Assembly (NCBI GenBank): GCA_937891735.1
Contig: CALAGR010000398.1
Location: 1-56,744, forward strand
Reading direction: 5' to 3'
Source: an uncultured Pseudomonadota bacterium
GTDB taxonomy: Bacteria > Myxococcota_A > UBA796 > UBA9615
DNA length: 56,744 nt
Below the pieces are notes generated by a model. The model saw only the letters and a program-made list of their open reading frames with translations, did not search any database and had not been told where the DNA came from. The position numbers and the translations under genes are program-made. This document shows positions 27,417-35,155 of this stretch, in pieces; position 1 is the stretch's first letter; each line of letters begins with the position of its first letter.

Positions 27417-27488
27417 CCGCGCGCCTCAGCCCCCGGGCTCCTGCGAAGGGAGCCAGCGCGGGACGAAGCATCGGAGAGCGCGGAGCCC

Positions 27489-28340
27489 ATGAAGCACGAA
27501 GGAAAGATCGCCCTGGTCACCGGCGGTACGCGAGGGATCGGAAAGGCCATCTCCCTGCGTCTGGCTCAGGACGGCGCAGACATCATCCTGAACTACAAGA
27601 CGGACAGCGCGACGGCCGAGGCGACCGCGGCCGAGATCCACGCCCTGGGGCGTCGCACCTGGTTGATCCAGGCCGACCTCAAGGACGACAAGGCCATCAA
27701 GCACCTGTGCTCCACCATCAAGAAGGACGTCGGCCAGCTCGACATCCTGGTGCACAACGCGGCCTTCGGCACGATGGGCAACATCCTGCGCATGGGCCTG
27801 TTTTCGTGGAACGCGGCCATGGCGATCAACGTCACGGCGCTGCTCCGCATGACCCAGCTCCTCGCGCCCATGCTGTCGGACAGCAAGGGGCACATCATCG
27901 GGCTGTCGAGCATCGGCGCGGACATGACGTTCTCCGAGTACGCCTGCATCGGCGTCAGCAAGGCGGCCCTGGAGTCGCTGTGCCGGTACATCGCGTTCGA
28001 GCTGGCCCATCTGGGGATCCACTGCAACGCGGTGTCCGCAGGCCCCATCAAGACCCGGGCGCTGGACTGGTTCCAGTTCCCCCACGCGGTGGACAACTAC
28101 GGGGAGACGAAGTCGCCCCTATCCCGGGTGGGCCGCCCCGACGATCTCGCAGGGATCGTCTCCTTCCTCTGCACGCCGGACGCCGACTGGATCGTCGGCC
28201 AGGTGATCCGCGCCGACGGCGGGATCTCCATGGGTGAGAACTTCACCGACTGGTTGGAGGACGGCGACGAAAAGGAACAGGCCCTCGCCAAGAGCGCCCG
28301 AGAGTGGGAGTCCGCGATGTCGCGGGCTCGCCGCCCGTGA
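27489..28340 (+). CDS. FabL-like short-chain reductase (SDR-A)
   Basis: The 283-residue SDR binds NAD(P)H through TGGTRGIG (residues 11-18). The catalytic pair is Tyr151 and Lys158 with a Y-x6-K spacing rather than the usual Y-x3-K. That spacing, with GVSKAALE after the Tyr, matches FabL, the enoyl-ACP reductase of Bacillus type, and FabI-like enzymes. HNAAFGTMG is also FabL-like. It may therefore saturate enoyl-ACP double bonds made in the locus, though a ketoreductase role is possible. The C-terminus is about 30 residues longer than FabL and acidic. It starts the apparent operon, 22 bp before the acyl reductase gene. Confidence 0.87.
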   Translation: MKHEGKIALVTGGTRGIGKAISLRLAQDGADIILNYKTDSATAEATAAEIHALGRRTWLIQADLKDDKAIKHLCSTIKKDVGQLDILVHNAAFGTMGNILRMGLFSWNAAMAINVTALLRMTQLLAPMLSDSKGHIIGLSSIGADMTFSEYACIGVSKAALESLCRYIAFELAHLGIHCNAVSAGPIKTRALDWFQFPHAVDNYGETKSPLSRVGRPDDLAGIVSFLCTPDADWIVGQVIRADGGISMGENFTDWLEDGDEKEQALAKSAREWESAMSRARRP

Positions 28341-28362
28341 TCAGCAAGTTGGAGGGACCGAG

Positions 28363-29568
28363 ATGAAGGCCATGTTCCTGACCGGGGCCACCGGCTTCGT
28401 GGGCAGCCAGGCGATCCTGCGTTACATCGACGTAGCGCCGGATCTGCATTTCTATCTGATGCTTCGGGCGCGGGACGACGAGCACCTCGCCAAGCGCATC
28501 GACAAGTTCATGACCGCGACCTTCGGCGACCGGGCCGAAGAGGTGCGTCCGCGCATCACGTTCGTGCAGGGAGACCTGCTCAAGGAGCAGCTCGGCATCT
28601 CCGACGAGGCCCTCGCGGATCTCGTGGCGAACTGCGATCACGTCGTGCACTGCGCCGCGTCCGTCGACTTCGCCATGAAGATCGAGCAGAGCCGCCAGTT
28701 CAACCTGGACGGCACCCGCCGGGTCATCGAGATCTGCGAGAAGATGCAGCGGGCTGGCCACTTCCGCCGCCTCGACTACGTCAGCACCGCCTACGTGTCC
28801 GGCAACCGCGAAGACGTGGTCGATCCGTCCCAGCTGTCCAACCATGGACTCGGCTGGGCCAACGACTACGAGCAGAGCAAGTTCGAGGCCGAGAGCCTCG
28901 TGCGCGGCTGGCGCAGCCAGGGCAACCCGGTCACGATCTACCGCCCCTCGACGGTGGTGGGCGACAGCCGCACCGGGGAGACCACCAACTTCAACGTGCT
29001 GTACTGGCCCCTGCGGGTCTACGCGCGCGGCTGGTGGAACCTGATGATCGGCTACGAGGACACGCCGGTCGACGTGGTGCCCATCAACTACGTCGTGGAC
29101 TGCCTCGTCGCGTTCTCGCTGGACGACGAGCTCATCGGGCGCAACTACCACCTCGCGGCGGGGCCGGACAAGATCTGCCAGATCCGCGATCTGGCCACGG
29201 CGGCCAGCTCCTATTTCAACCAGGAGTACCCGAAGTTCGTGACCCCGGAGAAGTTCTGGAAGGTCTACGAGCCGGCCATCGCGAAGAACGCGACGCCGGC
29301 CCAGCAGACGCTGATCAAGCAGGGCACGGTCTACATGCCCTACTTCATTCGCAGCCCGCTGTTCGACACGACCACGACCGCGCAGGACGCCGAGAAGCAC
29401 GGCGTGGCTCCGGTCGTGGCCGTCACCGACTACTTCGATCTGCTCTTCAACTACTGCATCGCGACGGACTTCGGTCGGAAGAAGAAGGGCAAGGCTGCGG
29501 GTGGCGAAGGTGCCGAGTCCGACGGGCTGGACGAGGCCGACGAGGAACTGGTGGCGCCGACGGTCTGA
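28363..29568 (+). CDS. extended-SDR thioester / fatty acyl reductase-like protein
   Basis: The 401-residue protein is of the NAD-binding type found in fatty acyl reductases and the terminal reductases of peptide and polyketide synthases. It has TGATGFVG near residue 7 (cofactor), HCAASVDF, YVSTAYVSG, and the catalytic Tyr169 and Lys173 in YEQSK. Such domains reduce acyl thioesters to aldehydes or alcohols. No thioesterase is found in the locus, so this is the best candidate for releasing the product from the carrier protein; that is inference. The C-terminus ends in a Lys-rich and then acidic tail. GGAGGG lies 6 nt before the ATG. It follows SDR-A on the same strand. Confidence 0.85.
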   Translation: MKAMFLTGATGFVGSQAILRYIDVAPDLHFYLMLRARDDEHLAKRIDKFMTATFGDRAEEVRPRITFVQGDLLKEQLGISDEALADLVANCDHVVHCAASVDFAMKIEQSRQFNLDGTRRVIEICEKMQRAGHFRRLDYVSTAYVSGNREDVVDPSQLSNHGLGWANDYEQSKFEAESLVRGWRSQGNPVTIYRPSTVVGDSRTGETTNFNVLYWPLRVYARGWWNLMIGYEDTPVDVVPINYVVDCLVAFSLDDELIGRNYHLAAGPDKICQIRDLATAASSYFNQEYPKFVTPEKFWKVYEPAIAKNATPAQQTLIKQGTVYMPYFIRSPLFDTTTTAQDAEKHGVAPVVAVTDYFDLLFNYCIATDFGRKKKGKAAGGEGAESDGLDEADEELVAPTV

Positions 29569-29658
29569 CCCGGGGGCCGAAGGGAGGCCTGTACCTCTCT
29601 TTACACCCCTGGGACACCGTGGTAGCAACACCCAGCTTTCGGGACCGGGCAGCCCTCG

Positions 29659-29668
29659 GAACCGGTTC
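29659..29668. promoter_or_regulatory. 10-bp palindrome upstream of the first ketosynthase
   Basis: GAACCGGTTC is a perfect palindrome 50 bp before the first ketosynthase gene, in a 150-bp gap that is the largest within the operon. A weak promoter-like TTTACA (29600-29605) with TAGCAA 17 bp later precedes it. It could be an operator, but a 10-bp palindrome also occurs by chance in DNA of this composition. Confidence 0.2.
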
Positions 29669-29718
29669 AACCGACTGAATTCAAAAGCGAATCACCATTG
29701 GAGTGGGACCTCGGATCC

Positions 29719-31023
29719 ATGGCGGATCGCATCGTCATCACCGGCATCGGGATCGTGACTGCGGCGGGCGTCGGAATCGACGCATGCTGGCACACGTTCC
29801 TGTCTGGCCGGTCCGCGGTCGGCACCCTGGATCTGTTCGATCCGACGGGGATGGCGAGCCACATGGCGGGGCAGGTCCCCTCCTGGCCCGTCGTGCCCGA
29901 CGCTGTCGGCCCCTACCCCGTCGTCGGCCGTCCCATGACCTTCGCCATCCACGCGGCCCTGGAGGCCATGCAGCGCGCCGGCATCGCCGACGGGCTGGAC
30001 GTGCCGCCGTCGCGTCGCGCCGTGGTCGCGGCCGGCGGGTTCGATGACCAGATGATGGTCTTCCTGGCCCGGGCGATGGACCGGCTCGTGGCGAGCGGCG
30101 AGCCGAGCTTCGGTGAGGTGGACGAGGACCAGCTCGTCGACCACCTGCTGGACGACGGCGTGCTCGACGGCATGGAGCGGTACAGCCAGGTGCAGGTGAT
30201 GCAGGCTGTGGCGCACCTGTTCGATGCGCGGCAGGCCCTGTCGGTGAGCACGGCCTGCGCCGGTGGCCCCACGGCCATCGGCGACGCGGTGACGCTGCTG
30301 CGCAACGGCGAGGCGGACATCGCCATCGCCCTGGGCGTGGACACCCTCATCTCGCGCGAGATGATGGGGGGCTTCTGCAACCTGACGGCCCTGTCCACAC
30401 GCAACGACGCGCCGGAGCTGGCGTCGCGCCCGTTCGACAAGGACCGCGACGGCTTCGTGATGGGCGAGGGGGCCGCGGCCCTCGTGCTCGAGCGGGAAGA
30501 GGTCGCGCGGGCCCGGGGCGCCACGATCCTCGCCGAGCTCGCGGGCGTCGGATACAGCTCGGACGCCTACGCGTTGACCGCGCCCCACCCCGACGGCAAC
30601 GGCATGGCGATGTCCATGACCCGCGCCTGCGAGGACGCCGGGATCGGGCCCGAGGGGGTGCAGTACATCAACGCCCACGGGACGTCCACGCCGGCCAACG
30701 ACAAGGCCGAGACCCGCGCCATCCGTCTGGCATTCGGGGACCACGCCGACTCCCTGGTGGTCTCGGCGAGCAAGGGCGCCATCGGACACCTGATCCACGG
30801 CGCCGGCGCCGTCGGGGCCGTGGTCGCCGTGCAGACGATCCTCGACCAGACCGCACATCCCACCGCGAACCTGCATGATCCGGGACCTGGCTGCGACCTC
30901 GACTTCGTCATCGGCGTGCCCCGCCCGATGAACGTGGACGTCGCGCTGGTGAACGCCTTCGGCTTCGGCGGACAGAACACCACCCTCGCCATTCGTCGCT
31001 GGGACGCGACGGCTGGCAACTAG
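29719..31023 (+). CDS. beta-ketoacyl synthase, intact active site (KS1)
   Basis: The 434-residue FabF/KAS II-type thiolase-fold enzyme has the full decarboxylating Claisen triad: Cys180 in STACAGG, His320 in NAHGTST, Lys352 and His357 in KGAIGHLIH. It should extend an acyl chain with malonyl-ACP. The next gene is the only acyl carrier protein in the locus, followed by the degenerate KS2, so KS1 and KS2 form a likely pair. Its sequence is near KS5 and KS7 (TALSTRND ... RPFDKDRDGFVMGEG). The ATG at 29719 is preferred over a TTG at 29698 because it starts directly at MADRIVITG. Confidence 0.93.
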   Translation: MADRIVITGIGIVTAAGVGIDACWHTFLSGRSAVGTLDLFDPTGMASHMAGQVPSWPVVPDAVGPYPVVGRPMTFAIHAALEAMQRAGIADGLDVPPSRRAVVAAGGFDDQMMVFLARAMDRLVASGEPSFGEVDEDQLVDHLLDDGVLDGMERYSQVQVMQAVAHLFDARQALSVSTACAGGPTAIGDAVTLLRNGEADIAIALGVDTLISREMMGGFCNLTALSTRNDAPELASRPFDKDRDGFVMGEGAAALVLEREEVARARGATILAELAGVGYSSDAYALTAPHPDGNGMAMSMTRACEDAGIGPEGVQYINAHGTSTPANDKAETRAIRLAFGDHADSLVVSASKGAIGHLIHGAGAVGAVVAVQTILDQTAHPTANLHDPGPGCDLDFVIGVPRPMNVDVALVNAFGFGGQNTTLAIRRWDATAGN

Positions 31024-31036
31024 TTCGAAAACCACA

Positions 31037-31053
31037 CCGGGGAGTCCCCCCGG
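31037..31053 (+). other. intercistronic hairpin before the acyl carrier protein gene
   Basis: CCGGGG (31037-31042) pairs with CCCCGG (31048-31053) around a 5-nt loop, in the 74-bp gap between KS1 and the carrier protein gene. Without a T-run it is more likely a processing or stability stem than a terminator; it could let the carrier protein be made at a different level from its neighbours. Confidence 0.3.
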
Positions 31054-31097
31054 AGCGAAACGCAGAGGCGGCACCGTCCGCACACGGAGGTAGAGCG

Positions 31098-31499
31098 ATG
31101 GCTGATCGGGCCGAAATCCTTGAGAAGCTGACTGAGATCATCGTCGAGACGCGCGGCGTCGACGAGGAGGAGTGCACGGAGACGGCGACCCTCTTCGACG
31201 ACCTGGGCCTCGAGTCGATCGACTTCCTCGAGATCTCCTTCCGCATGGAAGAGGACTTCGGCTTCCCGTTCCCCACCGACGATCTGGGCGCGCTGCTGAC
31301 CTCGGTCGGCGAGAACAGCACGACCGCGGATGTGAACAAGGCGCTCGACTCCCTGAGCACCGACTTCCACATCAAGTTCGACCGTGATGGGGTCGAGGGC
31401 GTGGATCCGTTCGACTCCGAGAAGCTGCGCGGCTCCGTGCTGAAGCTCTTCACGATCGGCGCGCTGGTGGACTTCGTTCAGGCACGTTCCGAGGCCTGA
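31098..31499 (+). CDS. acyl carrier protein, long form
   Basis: The 133-residue acidic protein carries the phosphopantetheine site Ser40 in DDLGLESIDFLEI, the DSL-like motif with Glu in place of Asp. Helix I (ILEKLTEIIVETRG) and the later helices fit the four-helix carrier fold. It is about 50 residues longer than normal ACPs (about 80): after a normal-looking core it has an extra acidic segment (STDFHIKFDRDG) and a further helix (KLFTIGALVDFVQARS). It should hold the growing chain for all the ketosynthases of the locus, as no second ACP is visible. A strong GGAGG lies before the ATG. Confidence 0.92.
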   Translation: MADRAEILEKLTEIIVETRGVDEEECTETATLFDDLGLESIDFLEISFRMEEDFGFPFPTDDLGALLTSVGENSTTADVNKALDSLSTDFHIKFDRDGVEGVDPFDSEKLRGSVLKLFTIGALVDFVQARSEA

Positions 31500-31522
31500 G
31501 TCCCCGGATCGGAGAAGCGTCC

Positions 31523-32812
31523 ATGGCGAGTGCGCCCCGGCGCGTGGTGATCACCGGCATCGGGATCACCTCGCCTTTCGGTGTCGGAACCGCGGCCCTG
31601 TCTGAAGGGCTGTCAATGGGGCGTTGTGCCCTGAAGACCCTGGAGGGGCGGCTCGCCATGGTTCCTCCTGGCGCGGGTGGGTCTCTGGACCTGCCCCGCA
31701 AGGAGTACAAGGACTGGTTCGACACGCGGGTCCTCCGCCTGTCCACCATGACCCGCCAGACGCAGCTGGGCTGCATCGCCGCGGGTGACCTCCTCAAGGG
31801 CATGGGCCTGTGGCCCGACGGCACGCTGCATCCCGACAAGGGGGCCTTCCTCGGCTCGTTCATCGTCCCGCCGGACTTCCGCAAGCAGGTCCGCGCGGTG
31901 CGGATCCTGAGCCGTCGCCCGGACGGCGAGGACCGGGGCTTCGTGCAGGACGACACGCGCCTGGGCGAGGCCATGAAGATGGCCAGCGCCTTCGACTTCC
32001 TGCGGGCGCTGCCCAACATGCCGAGCTCCCATCTGAGCATCCAGACGGGCTTTCAGGGGCCGGCGTGCACCTACCTGGGCAGCGACGCGTCCGGGCTGCA
32101 GGCCCTGGGCATGGCCGTGCAGGTGATCCGGCGGGGCGGCGTCACGGCGATGATCGCCGGCGGCGCCTTCGAGCCGTTCCAGGAGGTGCATCTGGCCTGG
32201 CAGAGCCAGCGCGGCCTGTGGAGCAACTCGGACCTGCCCCCCGAGGAGCGGGTCCGGCCCTACAGCACCCGCGCGGGCACGCTCCCGGCCGAAGGTGGCG
32301 CGGTCTTCTATCTGGAGGAGCGCGACGCGGCGCTGGCCCGCGGCGCGACGATCCTCGCGGAGGTGACGGGCTACGGGCAGCGGTTCGTGACCCCCGGCCT
32401 GGACCCCGACGGCTCCGTGCGGTCGGACGCCCTGAAGGCCACGGGGGTGGCCTCCCCCGACTGGATCGCGCCCACGGGGCTCGGCCGGCCCGACATGGAC
32501 GCGTTGGAGGTCAAGGCCTTCCAGGACGCCTATGGCGACGATCTGGGCGGCGCCGCGGCGCTGCTCGCGACGCCGTGGATCGGCTTCTCCGGCCCTGCCA
32601 CCGCTCCACTGCAGCTCGCCGCCGGGATCCTCGCGGCGCGAGGCGAGCTGACGCCGCAGCGCGGGGTGCGCGGCGAGCCCGCTCCGGGTTGCGAGGCCAT
32701 GGCCACCGCGCTGACCCGCTCGGGACGGACCGGCGCAGGGGCGACGCTGGTCGCCTCGTGCTTCTCCTTGGACGGGGTGCATGCGGCCGTCGGCGTGCGG
32801 GTCGAGGCTTGA
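31523..32812 (+). CDS. ketosynthase-fold protein without active site (KS2, chain-length-factor-like)
   Basis: The 429-residue protein keeps the thiolase-fold N-terminus (RVVITGIGITSPFG) and the EGGAVFYLEERDAALARGATI block. The nucleophile position is Asp188 (LGSDASGLQA in place of STACASGxxA). Neither catalytic His is present: the NAHGTST site reads PTGLGRPDM and the GH site reads IGFSGPA. It resembles KS6 and KS8, sharing STMT near residue 75 and FDFL ... NMPSSH near 158-170. In type II polyketide synthases such inactive partners dimerise with an active KS and set chain length. It has no frameshift and good codon use, so it is not decaying. Confidence 0.88.
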   Translation: MASAPRRVVITGIGITSPFGVGTAALSEGLSMGRCALKTLEGRLAMVPPGAGGSLDLPRKEYKDWFDTRVLRLSTMTRQTQLGCIAAGDLLKGMGLWPDGTLHPDKGAFLGSFIVPPDFRKQVRAVRILSRRPDGEDRGFVQDDTRLGEAMKMASAFDFLRALPNMPSSHLSIQTGFQGPACTYLGSDASGLQALGMAVQVIRRGGVTAMIAGGAFEPFQEVHLAWQSQRGLWSNSDLPPEERVRPYSTRAGTLPAEGGAVFYLEERDAALARGATILAEVTGYGQRFVTPGLDPDGSVRSDALKATGVASPDWIAPTGLGRPDMDALEVKAFQDAYGDDLGGAAALLATPWIGFSGPATAPLQLAAGILAARGELTPQRGVRGEPAPGCEAMATALTRSGRTGAGATLVASCFSLDGVHAAVGVRVEA

Positions 32813-32816
32813 GGGG

Positions 32817-34052
32817 TTGAGCTCTCCGCCCCAGGATCGGATCGTCGTCACGGGCGTGGGCATGGTCTCAGCGGCCGGCCGCGGGACCGACGCGGCGTGG
32901 GCCCGGCTGCGGGGTGGGCAGACCGCCCTGACTCCCATCGAGCTGTTCGATCCGGCGCCCTATGGCCTGTCGGTGTCCGGCGAGGCGAAGTCCGTCGCGC
33001 GGGAGCCGGGCCTGGATCGCGCCTTTCAGCTCCTCGACATCGCCGCGGACGAGCTGATGCAGTCGTCCGGCTGGGGGGAGGAGCAGCGAGGCGACTCCAC
33101 CGGCGTGGTCCTGGGGACCTGCCAGGGGGCCATCGAGGGAGCCAGCGCGATCCACCGCGCCTTCCAGACCCGCCCCGTGCCCGCCGCGGACGACACATCC
33201 CGGGCCGCTTTTGCGGCCTATCGCCCGGGCCACGGCACCGCGCGTCTGGCGGACCGCATCGGGGCCCTGGGGCCGCGATCCACGGTCGGGATGGTGTGCG
33301 TGTCCTCGTCGGTGGCGCTGATGCACGCCGTGGATCTGATGCGCGCAGGCGAGGCGAAGCGGGTCGTGGCCGGCGGGTTCGAGGCGTTCACGCAGTTCGT
33401 GGTCACGGGCTTTCACTGCATCGGGGCCCTGGCGAGCGGCGCGCTGCGTCCGTTCGACTCGGAGCGCGACGGCACCGTGCTCGGCGAGGCCGCCGTCCTG
33501 CTGACGCTCGAGCGGGAGGACGATGCCCGCCGCCGCGGTGCCACGATCCTCGCCGAGATCGCCGGCTGCGGGGTCGCCGCCGACGCGTTCCACATGACCG
33601 CCCCGGATCCCGAAGGGGGCGGGCTGGAGCGCGCGATCCGCCAGGCGTTCGCCGAGGCCGGTATCGGCCCCGCCGATGTGGACTTCATCTCCGCCCACGG
33701 CACCGGCACGGTGTTCAACGACGGAATGGAGAGCAAGGCGTTCTCCCGGATCTTCGCCGAGCTGGTCGAGACCGGCGCGATGCCGCCGGTCACCGGGATC
33801 AAGTCGGTGTTCGGCCACACCCTGGGTGCGGCCGGCGCGCTGGACGCGGTCATGGCCGTGCGGGCGATGAACGAGCGCGTGCTGGCGCCCACCGTCGCCC
33901 ACCGCGAGCCCCTCGAAGGGCTGGAGTCCTGGGACTTCGCGGTGGACGGTCCGAAGGCCCCCGCGTCCCCCATCGACGTCGTGCTGAGCACCAACTCGGC
34001 CTTCGGCGGCAACAACTCGGCGCTCGTGCTGCGCCGGGTCCAGGCGCCCTGA
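32817..34052 (+). CDS. beta-ketoacyl synthase, intact active site (KS3)
   Basis: The enzyme of about 411 residues has Cys161 in an unusual context (GMVCVSSSVALMHA instead of STACASG), His in SAHGTGTVFND, and Lys/His in KSVFGHTLGAAGA, so all three catalytic positions are present. It is the most divergent of the four intact copies and forms the pair with KS4 next to it. The start is uncertain: TTG at 32817 follows the KS2 stop by 4 bp, and an ATG at 32781 would overlap KS2. The TTG gives LSSPPQDRIVVTG, the normal N-terminus of the fold. One base separates its stop from the KS4 start codon. Confidence 0.88.
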   Translation: MSSPPQDRIVVTGVGMVSAAGRGTDAAWARLRGGQTALTPIELFDPAPYGLSVSGEAKSVAREPGLDRAFQLLDIAADELMQSSGWGEEQRGDSTGVVLGTCQGAIEGASAIHRAFQTRPVPAADDTSRAAFAAYRPGHGTARLADRIGALGPRSTVGMVCVSSSVALMHAVDLMRAGEAKRVVAGGFEAFTQFVVTGFHCIGALASGALRPFDSERDGTVLGEAAVLLTLEREDDARRRGATILAEIAGCGVAADAFHMTAPDPEGGGLERAIRQAFAEAGIGPADVDFISAHGTGTVFNDGMESKAFSRIFAELVETGAMPPVTGIKSVFGHTLGAAGALDAVMAVRAMNERVLAPTVAHREPLEGLESWDFAVDGPKAPASPIDVVLSTNSAFGGNNSALVLRRVQAP

Positions 34053-34053
34053 C

Positions 34054-35151
34054 GTGGGTCGGCTCCTGATCAGCGGCGCGGGAGCCGTCACGTGCCTGGG
34101 CCTGGGTCTGGACCCGATCCGTGAGGCGATCAGCGCCGGCGTGCCCATCGACTTCGACGTCGAGCAGCCCGGGTCCACCCCGGTTCGGGTGGGGCGCGTC
34201 GGGTACCTCAAGGACGCCGAGTCCGCCGCCACGTACCGCCGCTGGGGCCAGATCGACACCTACTCGCGGTATGCCTATGTCGCCGCGCGCCTCGCCCTCG
34301 AGGCAGCGGGCCTGCACCACGGCGCGGACGTGTCCGATCACGGGGTGCTGCTCGGCACGGCCTTCGGCTGCATCGAGGAGAACCAGAAGTTCGAGCGCTT
34401 CCAGATCGTCGACGGGCAGCTCAAGGGGGCGTCGCCCCTGGTGTTCAAGGGCACCGTCGACAACGCGCCCGCCGGGTGGATCGCGGTGGCGTGGAAGATC
34501 AAGGGGCCCAACGCCACGTTCGTGTCCGGAGACGGCGCCGGGGCCGAGGCCATCTGGGCGGCCGCCCGGCTGATCCGCCGCGGGCGCGCGCCGGCGATCC
34601 TGTGCGGCGGCGTCGAGCGGTTCGTGGATCTGCACCTCGTGCTTCGGGAGCGGGACCCGGCCACCCAGGGAGAGATCCTGAGTGAGGGCGCCGGTGTGCT
34701 CCTGATCGAAGACGAGGACGCGTTCCTGGCCCGCGGCCGGTCTCTGGACGAAGCGCCGGTGGAGCTGCTCGGGGTGGTTCGTCACCGCGGAAGCATCCCC
34801 GATGGCCTGCAGAGCACCGGGGTGCGGCTCGGCATCGCCCTCGCAGATGTCGGCTTGATCTCGTTGGCCTGCCCGGACGCCTCGGCGCTCGGTAGAGTGC
34901 GCGGCGATGTCCAGAAAGCCGTCACGCCGGGTGGGCATGGCGACGCCCTGGGCGGAGTCGAGTTCGTCGCGGACAAGACGCTCCTGGGCGAGTTTCACGG
35001 TGCATGGGCGGGCGTGGCCGCGTGCGCGGCGCTGGTGCGCCGGGTCCCAGGGGCTGGCTGGAACGGCCGCCCCCTGGCCATCGTTCAGGTCCATGGCGAG
35101 AACAACGAGTGCTTCTATCTGGTTCTGAAGAGCCAGGATTCATCGGAGTGA
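34054..35151 (+). CDS. ketosynthase-fold protein without active site (KS4)
   Basis: This 365-residue copy is the shortest of the eight. The Cys position is Asp160 (SGDGAGAEAIWAA). The NAHGT block is lost, with LACPDASA in its area, and the last motif reads KTLLGEFHGAWAG, with Glu where His is expected. The N-terminus (GRLLISGAGAVTCLGLG) and the SEGAGVLLIEDEDAFLARG block confirm the ketosynthase fold. It is related to KS3 in operon position and makes up the second pair, but its sequence is far from the KS2/KS6/KS8 group. It starts at a GTG with TGAC-GTG overlap-like spacing after KS3. A non-catalytic partner role is inferred. Confidence 0.85.
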   Translation: MGRLLISGAGAVTCLGLGLDPIREAISAGVPIDFDVEQPGSTPVRVGRVGYLKDAESAATYRRWGQIDTYSRYAYVAARLALEAAGLHHGADVSDHGVLLGTAFGCIEENQKFERFQIVDGQLKGASPLVFKGTVDNAPAGWIAVAWKIKGPNATFVSGDGAGAEAIWAAARLIRRGRAPAILCGGVERFVDLHLVLRERDPATQGEILSEGAGVLLIEDEDAFLARGRSLDEAPVELLGVVRHRGSIPDGLQSTGVRLGIALADVGLISLACPDASALGRVRGDVQKAVTPGGHGDALGGVEFVADKTLLGEFHGAWAGVAACAALVRRVPGAGWNGRPLAIVQVHGENNECFYLVLKSQDSSE

Positions 35152-35155
35152 GGCA

